Virus record (IMG/VR): IMGVR_UViG_3300009545_000062 | Span: 1 to 22,562 of that record | From: a virus | Reading direction: 5' to 3' (one strand) | DNA length: 22,562 bases | Part shown: positions 15,490 to 20,797 of the stretch, piece after piece | How positions within the stretch are numbered: the first letter of the stretch is position 1 | How the letters are laid out: each line of letters begins with the position of its first letter | Made by a program: the position numbers and the translations under genes | The notes under the pieces: generated by a model | Told to the model about the DNA's origin: nothing | Databases searched by the model: none | The model's input: only the letters and a program-made list of their open reading frames with translations

Positions 15490-16328
15490 CCACCACCACC
15501 AAGCCAACGGTGAGGATTGAACAGGTGACGCCCGAGATGGCCGACAAGTACCTCGGCACGATGGTGCACAACCGCCAGCTACGCCAAAGCCGGGTGGTCC
15601 AATGGCTTTCCATCATTGAGCGGGGACAATGGGAGTTGACCAATGACGCCATCTCCTTCGATGAAAACGGCCACCTCCTCAACGGCCAGCACCGGCTAGC
15701 GGCCATCGCCACGAGCGGCCGAACCCTGCCCCTAGTGGTGCTCCGCAACCTGCCGCCACGGGTACAAGACGTGATGGACTCCGGCCTCACCCGCAAGCTG
15801 GCCGACGCCCTCAAACTGCGGGAGCAAAACGACACTCACGTCAAGGCCTCGGCCCTGCGCTGGATACACCGGCTTGAGTACATAGAGGCCCATGATGGCG
15901 AACTCGTCACCTACGCCAACAAGTCGGCCGATATCCCGACCATTGCTGAGCTGCTTACAGTTTTCGACGCCCAAGCCGAGGCCATGTCCGAGGTGAGCAC
16001 CCTGGCACGACGAGCCAAACACGAGCTGAGCGTACCCGAGGGGGGCGCTATGGCGATAATGATCCGCCAACGGGCGATTGACCCAGACGAGCAAGAGGCG
16101 TTTTGGGAGACCACGCTTAGCGGGGCCGGGCTGGAGGTCGGGGACGCCCGCCTCGCCCTCCGCAACTATCTGCTGGCGCCGATACGGGGCGGGCACCGGC
16201 GCCGGGACTATCAAACCGTGGCCATCGCCATCAAAGCCTGGAACCATTGGCGTGATGGCAATAGCATCATGATACTTCGGTGGGCGTGGGGCGGATTGCA
16301 CTCCGAGCAATTCCCTATCCCCTATTGA
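15486..16328 (+). CDS. ParB-like N-terminal (GQHR) domain protein
   Basis: The 280-residue protein has a ParB/sulfiredoxin-like front half. VTPEMADKYLGTMVHNRQLR resembles the family opening, and ISFDENGHLLNGQHRLAAI holds N66-G-Q-H-R70, the signature loop that in this superfamily binds a nucleotide. LPLVVLRNLPPRVQDVMDSG follows. The rest is helical with a long all-alpha segment and an Arg-rich end. ParB-like phage proteins have been linked to partition, nuclease, modification or regulatory roles; here no ParA gene is near. It directly follows the zinc-ribbon gene and precedes the run of tiny genes. Confidence 0.7.
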   Translation: MTTTTKPTVRIEQVTPEMADKYLGTMVHNRQLRQSRVVQWLSIIERGQWELTNDAISFDENGHLLNGQHRLAAIATSGRTLPLVVLRNLPPRVQDVMDSGLTRKLADALKLREQNDTHVKASALRWIHRLEYIEAHDGELVTYANKSADIPTIAELLTVFDAQAEAMSEVSTLARRAKHELSVPEGGAMAIMIRQRAIDPDEQEAFWETTLSGAGLEVGDARLALRNYLLAPIRGGHRRRDYQTVAIAIKAWNHWRDGNSIMILRWAWGGLHSEQFPIPY

Positions 16329-16331
16329 GCA

Positions 16332-16442
16332 ATGGTTGAGCATTTCGACCGGGACGGGCGGCTCATCGGCTTGGCCGAATGGGCCGCCCTGGCTCGTCGG
16401 GTTGGCCAGGATGCAGGGGCGGAGGTGAGCAAGGGTGAGTGA
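16332..16442 (+). CDS. 36-residue micro-protein after the ParB-like gene
   Basis: ATG 16332 lies 3 bases after the ParB-like stop, so it can be read by re-initiation. The peptide (MVEHFDRDGRLIGLAEWAAL, then ARRVGQDAGAEVSKGE) is helical in the middle. Its end overlaps the GTG start of the next gene by 8 bases, and a GGAGG site for that gene lies within it. It may be a real small protein or a coupling element. Confidence 0.5.
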   Translation: MVEHFDRDGRLIGLAEWAALARRVGQDAGAEVSKGE

Positions 16443-16659
16443 TACAAGCCCACTGATGGGCGGGATTGTGCAGTGCGAGGAGAAGGTGTGGGAACCACCT
16501 GGGTATACCCACTCCCACCGCTGCCCAAATAAGGCTACTTGGCTTGTCACGACTGCTCATGACACCGAGCAGCGATATCGCTGCGGGGTTCACGTCAAAT
16601 GGTTCGAGCGGCATCGGCCAGCCTTCACGATCACACCACAAACGGGCCGGCCGACGTGA
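16435..16659 (+). CDS. Small Cys/His-rich protein
   Basis: The 74-residue protein starts at GTG 16435, preceded by GGAGG at 16420-16424. Cysteines in IVQCEEKVWEP, HRCPNKATW and RYRCGVHVKWFE give a C...H.C...C..H arrangement that may bind zinc. It resembles many short actinophage proteins of unknown function. Its last seven residues, PQTGRPT, match a tail shared with three other genes and a minicistron in the right arm. It overlaps the next gene by GTGA. Codon use in this gene and the following three differs from the rest of the window (fewer GGCC, more TCG and GTC). Confidence 0.7.
   Translation: MSDTSPLMGGIVQCEEKVWEPPGYTHSHRCPNKATWLVTTAHDTEQRYRCGVHVKWFERHRPAFTITPQTGRPT
16637..16649 (+). repeat. 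13-bp gene-junction motif, copy 1
   Basis: CACAAACGGGCCG, one base from the consensus CACGAACGGGCCG. It ends six bases before GTG 16656 and encodes part of PQTGRPT at the end of the previous gene. Confidence 0.7.
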
Positions 16660-16991
16660 GCGCGTGGGCGGTCGCTCTCATCTGGATCGGAAGCATCCTC
16701 GTCTATTCGATCACCGCCACCGTTGTTGGTGTCAAAGCATATTGGGTGTTCCGAGCACGGACCGAGGCCAACAGGAGCGCCCGCGAGTTCGAGCGTGGCT
16801 TTGCGCTGGATGAGATCGACCGCGGTTTCGGGTCGTCCATCATCGGGCTGATCTGGCCAGTCGCAGTTTGGTTCGTCGTCGCAATCTGGATGATCTACAG
16901 AGGCGAGGAACGCCACCGGCAACAGGCCGCGATGAACGCCGACAGGGACCGGATGCTGGCGCTCGCTCGCAAGGAGTTGGAGGATCTATGA
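16656..16991 (+). CDS. Small two-TM membrane protein
   Basis: The 111-residue protein starts at GTG 16656, giving a GTGA overlap with the gene before. Residues 4-27 (VALIWIGSILVYSITATVVG) and 61-82 (SIIGLIWPVAVWFVVAIWMI) are hydrophobic, and the C-terminal part is a charged helix (ERHRQQAAMNADRDRMLALA). Function is unknown; small two-TM proteins in phages include holins, superinfection-exclusion factors and membrane anchors. An in-frame GTG at 16599 would extend the protein, but that extra part lies in the previous gene. Confidence 0.65.
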   Translation: MSAWAVALIWIGSILVYSITATVVGVKAYWVFRARTEANRSAREFERGFALDEIDRGFGSSIIGLIWPVAVWFVVAIWMIYRGEERHRQQAAMNADRDRMLALARKELEDL

Positions 16992-17017
16992 CTGCACGAA
17001 CAGGCCGTCAGCCATGA
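16988..17017 (+). other. 9-codon minicistron MTARTGRQP
   Basis: ATG 16988 starts in the ATGA of the preceding gene, and the stop overlaps the ATGA of the next gene. It encodes only MTARTGRQP, the same tail that other nearby genes carry at their C-terminal ends. I see it as a coupling cistron or as the remnant of a gene end; translation is not shown. Confidence 0.35.
16995..17007 (+). repeat. 13-bp gene-junction motif, copy 2
   Basis: CACGAACAGGCCG, one base from consensus, six bases before ATG 17014. It encodes ARTGRQP in the minicistron. Confidence 0.7.
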
Positions 17018-17208
17018 CGATCGAGCATCACACCTTCGCCTATGACCGCAACTTCTTCGACGACAAGCTGATCGCCGCCTGCTCCTGCGGGTGGGAGAGT
17101 CGTCGCACCAGTGACACCATCGAAGACGCGCAGGAGCGGTGGGACGAACACCGCGAAGCAGTGTTCATCGAGGCGACGGAAACGGCACAGTCGGGCCGTC
17201 AGTTATGA
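17014..17208 (+). CDS. Small zinc-ribbon-like protein
   Basis: The 64-residue protein has CSCGWESRRTS preceded by LIAA, and then AQERWDEHREAVFIE. A C-x-C-G-W core followed by a helix with W-x2-H is common in small actinobacterial and phage proteins and may bind a metal ion. It ends in AQSGRQL, a degenerate copy of the shared tail. It starts at ATG 17014, six bases after a 13-bp repeat (16995-17007), and overlaps the next gene by ATGA. Function unknown. Confidence 0.7.
   Translation: MTIEHHTFAYDRNFFDDKLIAACSCGWESRRTSDTIEDAQERWDEHREAVFIEATETAQSGRQL
17186..17198 (+). repeat. 13-bp gene-junction motif, copy 3 (degenerate)
   Basis: CACAGTCGGGCCG, three bases from consensus, six bases before ATG 17205. 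It encodes AQSGRQ at the end of the zinc-ribbon gene. Confidence 0.5.
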
Positions 17209-17342
17209 GGATCGGCTACGCCATCGTCGTCCCGACCGCCGAGTGGTGCGGGCACGGCCTCGACCTCACCGAGCAGGAGAAGGCCGCATGGGTCGCCCAG
17301 TTCGAGCCTGCTCCAAGGCCACGAACGGGCCGGAGCCAATGA
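17205..17342 (+). CDS. 45-residue hypothetical protein with RTGRSQ tail
   Basis: ATG 17205 overlaps the preceding stop by ATGA. The peptide is compact (MRIGYAIVVPTAEWCGHGLD, then LTEQEKAAWVAQFEPAP) and ends in RPRTGRSQ. The start codon lies six bases after a copy of the 13-bp motif. No family is recognised. It ends in ATGA with the next gene. Confidence 0.6.
   Translation: MRIGYAIVVPTAEWCGHGLDLTEQEKAAWVAQFEPAPRPRTGRSQ
17320..17332 (+). repeat. 13-bp gene-junction motif, copy 4
   Basis: CACGAACGGGCCG, exact, six bases before ATG 17339. It encodes RTGRSQ at the end of the 45-residue gene. Confidence 0.75.
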
Positions 17343-17506
17343 TCACCCTTTGCCGCGTATGCAAACGCATGGTGACCGAGCACCTGGCCCGCGTGGATGC
17401 CGAGGCGTTGCCGTGGCCGTTGGTGGAGGCCGATATCGACGGCTGGATCGGGCTTTACTGCCCCGGCCCGGAATGGGCCGAGGTGAAAAGGAGGGCGGCC
17501 GAATGA
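17339..17506 (+). CDS. 55-residue Cys-rich hypothetical protein
   Basis: The protein starts at ATG 17339 (ATGA overlap), six bases after the perfect 13-bp motif at 17320-17332. It has a CRVCKRM pair near the N-terminus and a later YCPGPEW, suggesting a small zinc-binding unit. Base use returns to that of the main genome here. Function unknown; it is coupled by ATGA to the next gene. Confidence 0.65.
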   Translation: MITLCRVCKRMVTEHLARVDAEALPWPLVEADIDGWIGLYCPGPEWAEVKRRAAE

Positions 17507-17655
17507 CCAAGACGCCGAATCCTGGTAGCGCCGAGGCGGTGGCGGCCGGGTGCCTTTGCGCCATCATGGATAACAACCGGGGCACGGCCCCTCCACGGCC
17601 GCCCGATGGGTGGTGGATCAATGACAATTGCCCAATGCACGCTCCGACGCCATGA
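17503..17655 (+). CDS. 50-residue phage protein of the NPGS...CxC...CPxH type
   Basis: MTKTPNPGSAEAVAAGCLCA, then IMDNNRG and WWINDNCPMHAP match a small conserved family seen in many phages, in which NPGS is followed by A-x-x-x-G-C-x-C, D-N, and W...CP-x-H. The cysteines and histidine probably bind a metal. Function is unknown. It starts at ATG 17503 (ATGA) and overlaps the next gene. Confidence 0.75.
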   Translation: MTKTPNPGSAEAVAAGCLCAIMDNNRGTAPPRPPDGWWINDNCPMHAPTP

Positions 17656-18041
17656 GACGGCTGAAAGGCAACGGTCTTTTCGCGGCCACCATCATCCTGG
17701 CCTCGGGGGCGGTGGCCACGCTCATGGTGACCGTGCCCGGCTCCATTATCTTTGTGCTTTGTTTCCTGATAGCGGCCATGGCCGTGGTCAACGCCCAAAC
17801 GAAGCGGTGGGCTTATGTCCGGGGCTGGATGGACCGGAGTAATTCCAGTTTTCAAAGCGTGGCCGCGGCTCGTGCTCGGGGCATGAGCATTACCGAGTGG
17901 CTTATGTCGGAGGTGGAGCGAGACGGGCTTTTCTACGCCGATCATTGTTTGAGCCGACGCGACAAACGCCGGTTAGTGGCAAGCGCCAAGAAAGGAGCGC
18001 CGGATGCCTCCAGCGACCACGCCGGGCCGCCGCTCGGGTGA
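17652..18041 (+). CDS. Small membrane protein with helical hairpin
   Basis: The 129-residue protein starts at ATG 17652 (ATGA). Residues 9-49 are two adjoining hydrophobic segments (LFAATIILASGAVATLMVTV and IIFVLCFLIAAMAVV), then a charged C-terminal region with YVRGWMDRSN and EWLMSEVERDG. It lacks a recognised family. The end overlaps the next gene by 38 bases. Confidence 0.65.
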   Translation: MRRLKGNGLFAATIILASGAVATLMVTVPGSIIFVLCFLIAAMAVVNAQTKRWAYVRGWMDRSNSSFQSVAAARARGMSITEWLMSEVERDGLFYADHCLSRRDKRRLVASAKKGAPDASSDHAGPPLG

Positions 18042-18267
18042 CCACCCGGCCCGCACCACCTTGTCCGGCCTGGACCGGGCCGAGGTAAAAGAGCTAGCCG
18101 AGGCCGTCCACTACCGCCACGAGGCCCTCAAACGCACAGGGGCAGCCATGGGGGCCGGGCACGCCGGTGAGATGGTCACGGCCAAGCTGGCCGTGCTCCA
18201 CCACCTGTCGATCATCCTAGCCGACGCCAAACAAGACTTGGAGTGCGAAACGTGGGCGGGGCCATGA
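18004..18267 (+). CDS. 87-residue helical hypothetical protein
   Basis: ATG 18004 has AAAGGAG at 17992-17998, inside the previous gene, so the overlap is real. The protein has an N-terminal Pro/Arg/Thr part and then a long helix (LDRAEVKELAEAVHYRHEAL, then MVTAKLAVLHHLSIILADAK). No family is recognised. A hairpin terminator overlaps its stop codon. Confidence 0.65.
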   Translation: MPPATTPGRRSGDHPARTTLSGLDRAEVKELAEAVHYRHEALKRTGAAMGAGHAGEMVTAKLAVLHHLSIILADAKQDLECETWAGP

Positions 18268-18292
18268 GGGCCTTCATTTCCTCCCACGTTTT
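18248..18292 (+). terminator. Hairpin across the stop of the 87-residue gene
   Basis: AAACGTGGG (18248-18256) and CCCACGTTT (18283-18291) are perfect 9-bp arms with a 26-base loop that contains a further GGCC...GGCC pair, and the right arm merges into a TTTT run (18289-18292). A transcription terminator is the best reading. Confidence 0.55.
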
Positions 18293-18353
18293 GTGACCGC
18301 TCGGCCCGATACGCCAGAGCGACAAAGCGGCATACCAAGAGGAGCGTTTGTCT

Positions 18354-18572
18354 ATGAGCTATGAGCTATGGGCATGGCTTGTGCAAGAGAGCGACAGCAC
18401 CGAGGGAGTGATAACGGCCGGAGGGCTCATCAATGGCACGTTTACCAATCTGCAAAGCCGCCAGCGGGCATTGGCTGAGCGCATGCGGCCGTTGGCCGAG
18501 GCCCACGCTGAGGCATCCGGTAGGCCGGTGCGCCTTGCCCACCTGATCGAGCAGAGCGAGCCGGGACCGTGA
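18354..18572 (+). CDS. 72-residue hypothetical protein
   Basis: ATG 18354 has AAGAGGAG at 18337-18344, ten bases upstream; an in-frame TTG at 18348 would be too close. The protein (MSYELWAWLVQESDSTEGVI, then a helix RQRALAERMRPLAEAHAEAS) ends in a GTGA overlap with the next gene. No family recognised. Confidence 0.6.
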   Translation: MSYELWAWLVQESDSTEGVITAGGLINGTFTNLQSRQRALAERMRPLAEAHAEASGRPVRLAHLIEQSEPGP

Positions 18573-18808
18573 GCCCTTCGGGAACGGTCACCTTGATTAC
18601 CGGCGTGGCCCGGCCCACCTACGGCAAACGGGCCAAGGTCCACATTGCCGGGACCGAGCCCGGCCGTGCCCGGTGCGGGCGGTACCTCGGCTCCGGGCCG
18701 AGACCGGGCATCACCGCCGATACGTGGCAGGGGACCATGGCCGAGGTGACCTGCCAGCAATGTTTCACCATGACCACGCCGAGGCGAAGGCCGACCACGG
18801 CGAGATGA
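18569..18808 (+). CDS. 79-residue Cys-x2-Cys small protein
   Basis: The protein starts at GTG 18569 (GTGA). It has VHIAGTEPGRARCGRYLG and VTCQQCFTMT, a single-Cys strand followed by C-x2-C, like a three-Cys zinc ribbon found in many actinophage proteins. Function unknown. It is the last gene before the first of the three repeated promoters. Confidence 0.65.
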   Translation: MSPSGTVTLITGVARPTYGKRAKVHIAGTEPGRARCGRYLGSGPRPGITADTWQGTMAEVTCQQCFTMTTPRRRPTTAR

Positions 18809-18906
18809 TCGGGGGCGGCTCGGGCCTAGCCCATTGCCGTGGGTGATGGGGGCCTGATGGTGCCGCATCTTTCTGACGGCCAAGGCTCTCCGGCTGAGCC
18901 GCCCTC

Positions 18907-18973
18907 GTTACCCATTCGGGTAACCCTTGGCAAGATAGTTGCCAGGGTGGCGCCCGAGCCTTACTGTGGAGTC
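18907..18973 (+). promoter_or_regulatory. Repeated promoter-operator, copy 1
   Basis: GTTACCC/GGGTAAC arms (18907-18913, 18918-18924) are followed by an inverted repeat TTGGCAA-gatag-TTGCCA (18927-18944). The right arm is the -35 (TTGCCA), 17 bases before TACTGT (18962-18967), which is 6 bases before ATG 18974. A transcription start at or next to the ATG would make a leaderless or nearly leaderless mRNA; a GGAG between -10 and ATG is too close to act as a normal ribosome site. The operator arms overlap the -35, so repression by a phage regulator is likely. Confidence 0.65.
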
Positions 18974-19243
18974 ATGACCACCAACCAAGCCAATTCATCC
19001 ACCACCAACCCATGGAAGGCCCTCGCCCAAGAGCGTGAGGCCCGTTACGGGGCCGGGGGCACCGAGAGCGCCTACGAGCGTGCCGCCATTGAGGGCGAAT
19101 ACGCCGGGACCGATGCCTACGCCACGCCTTGCCCGTGCGGCTCGGTCATGGAGTACCGGGCCACGGTGGGCGCCTTGATCTGCCCGGATTGCCGCCAAAT
19201 GGCTCATACCAACGGGGTGCTTATCGGCGGCCCTCGCAAGTAG
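18974..19243 (+). CDS. 89-residue zinc-ribbon protein behind promoter copy 1
   Basis: The protein begins MTTNQANSSTT, shared with the next gene, and has CPCGSVMEYRATVGALICPD, a C-x-C...C-x2-C zinc ribbon (the last Cys is just after D). The rest is charged and helical. Function unknown. Start ATG 18974 is fixed by the promoter spacing; earlier in-frame codons lie in the promoter. Confidence 0.65.
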   Translation: MTTNQANSSTTNPWKALAQEREARYGAGGTESAYERAAIEGEYAGTDAYATPCPCGSVMEYRATVGALICPDCRQMAHTNGVLIGGPRK

Positions 19244-19260
19244 CCCGCCAGCTCCACCAA

Positions 19261-19290
19261 AGGCCCCGGCTCCGGCGCCGGGGCCTCTTT
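19261..19290 (+). terminator. Repeated terminator, copy 2
   Basis: AGGCCCCGGC (19261-19270) and GCCGGGGCCT (19277-19286) form a 10-bp stem with a TCCGGC loop and a CTTT end. A 17-base conserved lead (CCCGCCAGCTCCACC core) lies between the stop codon of the previous gene and the stem and recurs in the other copies. Confidence 0.8.
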
Positions 19291-19292
19291 GC

Positions 19293-19359
19293 GTTACCTC
19301 TTCGGGTAACCCATGGCAAGATGGTTGCCAAGGTGGAGCCCGAGCCTTACTGTGGAGCT
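19293..19359 (+). promoter_or_regulatory. Repeated promoter-operator, copy 2
   Basis: GTTACC/GGTAAC arms, then TGGCAA-gatgg-TTGCCA (19314-19330). The right arm TTGCCA (19325-19330) is the -35, 17 bases before TACTGT (19348-19353), with ATG 19360 six bases later. It sits directly after terminator copy 2, so terminator and promoter form a unit. Confidence 0.7.
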
Positions 19360-19686
19360 ATGACCACCAACCAAGCCAATTCATCCACCATTACCGCCCT
19401 CCGCACGTGGAAGGGCTCGAAGGCCGTAATCACCATCTACCTGGACGGGGCCGAGCTGGCCAGCCTTGGCGGGGCTCGGGCCGCTCGGGCCGAGGCCGCC
19501 ATCGTGGCCGATTGGTCGAATTGGTATCCAAACAATCGGTGGAGCGTGGAAATCCGGGGCGACCTGAAAGCGGCCGAGATGGAGGCCTACCGCAAGGCCA
19601 CCGCCACCACCAAGGGCCGGGGCCGGGCCGAGCGCCCGATCCGCAATCCAGCCATGGCCGTGGCCGTGCCCGTCACCGAGGGCTAA
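19360..19686 (+). CDS. 108-residue hypothetical protein behind promoter copy 2
   Basis: The protein starts MTTNQANSST (31 bases identical to the start of the gene at 18974) and then differs: a beta-like unit WKGSKAVITIYLDGAELASL, a helix RAARAEAAIVADWSNW and NNRWSVEIRGDLKAAEMEAY. No family is recognised. The shared start shows that the repeated promoter extends into coding sequence. It ends before terminator copy 3. Confidence 0.6.
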   Translation: MTTNQANSSTITALRTWKGSKAVITIYLDGAELASLGGARAARAEAAIVADWSNWYPNNRWSVEIRGDLKAAEMEAYRKATATTKGRGRAERPIRNPAMAVAVPVTEG

Positions 19687-19704
19687 GCCCGCCAGCTCCA
19701 CCAA

Positions 19705-19734
19705 AGGCCCCGGCTCCGGCGCCGGGGCCTCTTT
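19705..19734 (+). terminator. Repeated terminator, copy 3
   Basis: AGGCCCCGGC (19705-19714) and GCCGGGGCCT (19721-19730) around a TCCGGC loop, followed by CTTT. It is identical to copy 2, including the lead between the stop codon and the stem. Confidence 0.8.
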
Positions 19735-19736
19735 GC

Positions 19737-19803
19737 GTTACCTCTTCGGGTAACCCTTGGCAAGATGGTTGCCAACCGGGAGCCCGAGCCTTACTGTGGA
19801 GCT
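19737..19803 (+). promoter_or_regulatory. Repeated promoter-operator, copy 3
   Basis: GTTACC/GGTAAC arms, then a perfect inverted repeat TTGGCAA-gatgg-TTGCCAA (19757-19775). TTGCCA (19769-19774) is 17 bases before TACTGT (19792-19797), six bases before ATG 19804. It differs from copy 2 by only a few bases just after the -35. Confidence 0.7.
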
Positions 19804-19968
19804 ATGACCACCAACCGCAGCGCCGAGGATATCCGCAACAATATTTTGGCCATCGAGTGTGCCGCCTTCGGCATGGGCGTGCCCATCAACGCCGGGCAAG
19901 CCCTCCGCATTGCCGCTTTGCGGGCCGAGCTGGCCGCCGAGCTTGACCCGGAAGGCCGAGACGCTTGA
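19804..19968 (+). CDS. 54-residue hypothetical protein behind promoter copy 3
   Basis: The protein starts MTTNRSAEDIRNNILAIECA and is helical with RIAALRAELAAELDPEGRD at its end. It shares only MTTN with the previous two genes. No family recognised. It ends 23 bases before a possible 17-codon minicistron. Confidence 0.6.
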   Translation: MTTNRSAEDIRNNILAIECAAFGMGVPINAGQALRIAALRAELAAELDPEGRDA

Positions 19969-19991
19969 TAGCGCCCCTCCTGGCCCCGTCT

Positions 19992-20045
19992 ATGAAATCG
20001 GCCAGCTACCGGGCCGAGGCTCAAGCCCTTCGGGCCGCACGATGA
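19992..20045 (+). other. Possible 17-codon minicistron before the HTH gene
   Basis: ATG 19992 opens MKSASYRAEAQALRAAR and stops in an ATGA overlap with the next gene. No ribosome site is seen. It may help couple translation or be chance. Confidence 0.3.
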
Positions 20046-20221
20046 CCACCACCGCCGAGCTGGCCCGCTGGGCCACCAAGGCCCGTGAGGCCACGCTCCG
20101 GCGTGACCGCCTCATCGTGGCCATGCGGGCCGAGGGGGCCACCCATCGGGCCATTGCCGAGGCGGCCGGGCTCAGCCATACGGCCGTGCAAAACGTACTG
20201 GCCAAGGCGGGGCGGCCATGA
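20042..20221 (+). CDS. Small helix-turn-helix protein
   Basis: The 59-residue protein has a clear HTH: THRAIAEAAGLSHTAVQNVL near residues 34-53, where the A-x(3)-G-L-S-x(3)-V spacing is typical of sigma-70 region 4 or Tnp/Cro-type recognition helices. The N-terminal part is a helix (LARWATKAREATLRRDRLIV). A DNA-binding role, for example on the nearby inverted repeats, is a reasonable guess but not shown. It overlaps the following gene by ATGA. Confidence 0.7.
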   Translation: MTTTAELARWATKAREATLRRDRLIVAMRAEGATHRAIAEAAGLSHTAVQNVLAKAGRP

Positions 20222-20445
20222 CCGAGCGCCAGCCAACCTCGGGCGGGAGTGTGCATGGCCGTGCGCTCGATTTGGCCGAGAGGCTTGACCTGATGGCCGA
20301 TGAGGTCGGAGGGTGGGCGACGTGCTCAACAAGACTGCGCCAGGCGGCTTCCTCGCTGCGCTGGCAGGTCAGGTGGGAGGAACGCCACCCGATGACGGCG
20401 TACTACTCCGACGACGCCATAGCTGCACGAACGGGCCGATCATGA
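20218..20445 (+). CDS. 75-residue hypothetical protein with ARTGRS tail
   Basis: The protein starts MTERQPTSGG and has two helices (LAERLDLMADEVGGW and LRQAASSLRWQVRWEE). It ends in ARTGRS, encoded by a perfect 13-bp motif (20426-20438). The next gene starts with the same MTERQP and the same 17 bases, so this gene sits between direct repeats. Its base use differs from the neighbours, which suggests insertion. Confidence 0.65.
   Translation: MTERQPTSGGSVHGRALDLAERLDLMADEVGGWATCSTRLRQAASSLRWQVRWEERHPMTAYYSDDAIAARTGRS
20426..20438 (+). repeat. 13-bp gene-junction motif, copy 5
   Basis: CACGAACGGGCCG, exact, three bases before ATG 20442, 3 kb from the other copies. It encodes ARTGRS at the end of the gene at 20218. 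Confidence 0.75.
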
Positions 20446-20558
20446 CCGAGCGCCAGCCGCGGGAGTGGCCGGTGCCGTGCTCGTGGTGTCGGGAGCCCAC
20501 CTGGGAATCCTCGGCCCTCTGCCCGCGCTGCGCCGAGGCCAAGGCGGCTCGGTCATGA
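20442..20558 (+). CDS. 38-residue zinc-ribbon protein
   Basis: ATG 20442 is in an ATGA overlap. The peptide has CSWCREPTWESSALCPRC, two C-x2-C pairs about a dozen residues apart, a minimal zinc ribbon. It starts three bases after the 13-bp motif. Function unknown; it overlaps the next gene by ATGA. Confidence 0.65.
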   Translation: MTERQPREWPVPCSWCREPTWESSALCPRCAEAKAARS

Positions 20559-20749
20559 GCCGGGACTCATGGGGCGACCGAGCCGCCTACGTGGAGTGCT
20601 CCGAATGCGGCCACCCGCTGGAGCGCCACGGCCTCGGCGGTTGCGATGGCGAGGAGTGCCCTTGTCGGGTGCGCTGGACCGTGCGAGAGATTCAGGAGGC
20701 CCGCCGAGCCGAGGGCCTCCCGATCAAGTACAAGGCGTGGAACTACTAG
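20555..20749 (+). CDS. 64-residue Cys-rich actinophage protein
   Basis: The protein has CSECGHPLERHG, then GCDGEECPCRVRW, the C-x2-C-G-H...H...C...C-x-C order common in small phage zinc-binding proteins. It ends at 20749, before terminator copy 4. Function unknown. Confidence 0.7.
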   Translation: MSRDSWGDRAAYVECSECGHPLERHGLGGCDGEECPCRVRWTVREIQEARRAEGLPIKYKAWNY

Positions 20750-20765
20750 CCCGCCAGCTCCACCC

Positions 20766-20797
20766 GAGGCCCCATATTGAGAGGGTGGGGCCTCTTT
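20766..20797 (+). terminator. Repeated terminator, diverged copy 4
   Basis: GAGGCCCCA (20766-20774) and TGGGGCCTC (20786-20794) form a 9-bp stem with an 11-base loop, followed by TTT. It shares the CCCGCCAGCTCCACC lead with copies 2 and 3 but has a different loop and no promoter unit after it. Confidence 0.75.

Larger units (their letters stand above)
20218..20458 (+). repeat. Direct repeats of 17 bp at the starts of two adjacent genes
   Basis: ATGACCGAGCGCCAGCC occurs at 20218-20234 and 20442-20458, 224 bases apart (18 bp if the preceding C is counted). They bound the gene at 20218 exactly at start codons. Confidence 0.85.

Noticed and set aside
18805-18846. A 13-codon frame starting in an ATGA overlap before promoter copy 1
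   Set aside because: The Gly-rich peptide looks like chance and leads to no gene.
18839-18973. Upstream extension of the 18974 gene to GTG 18839
   Set aside because: The extended part runs through the repeated promoter and operator, and the promoter spacing fixes the start at 18974.
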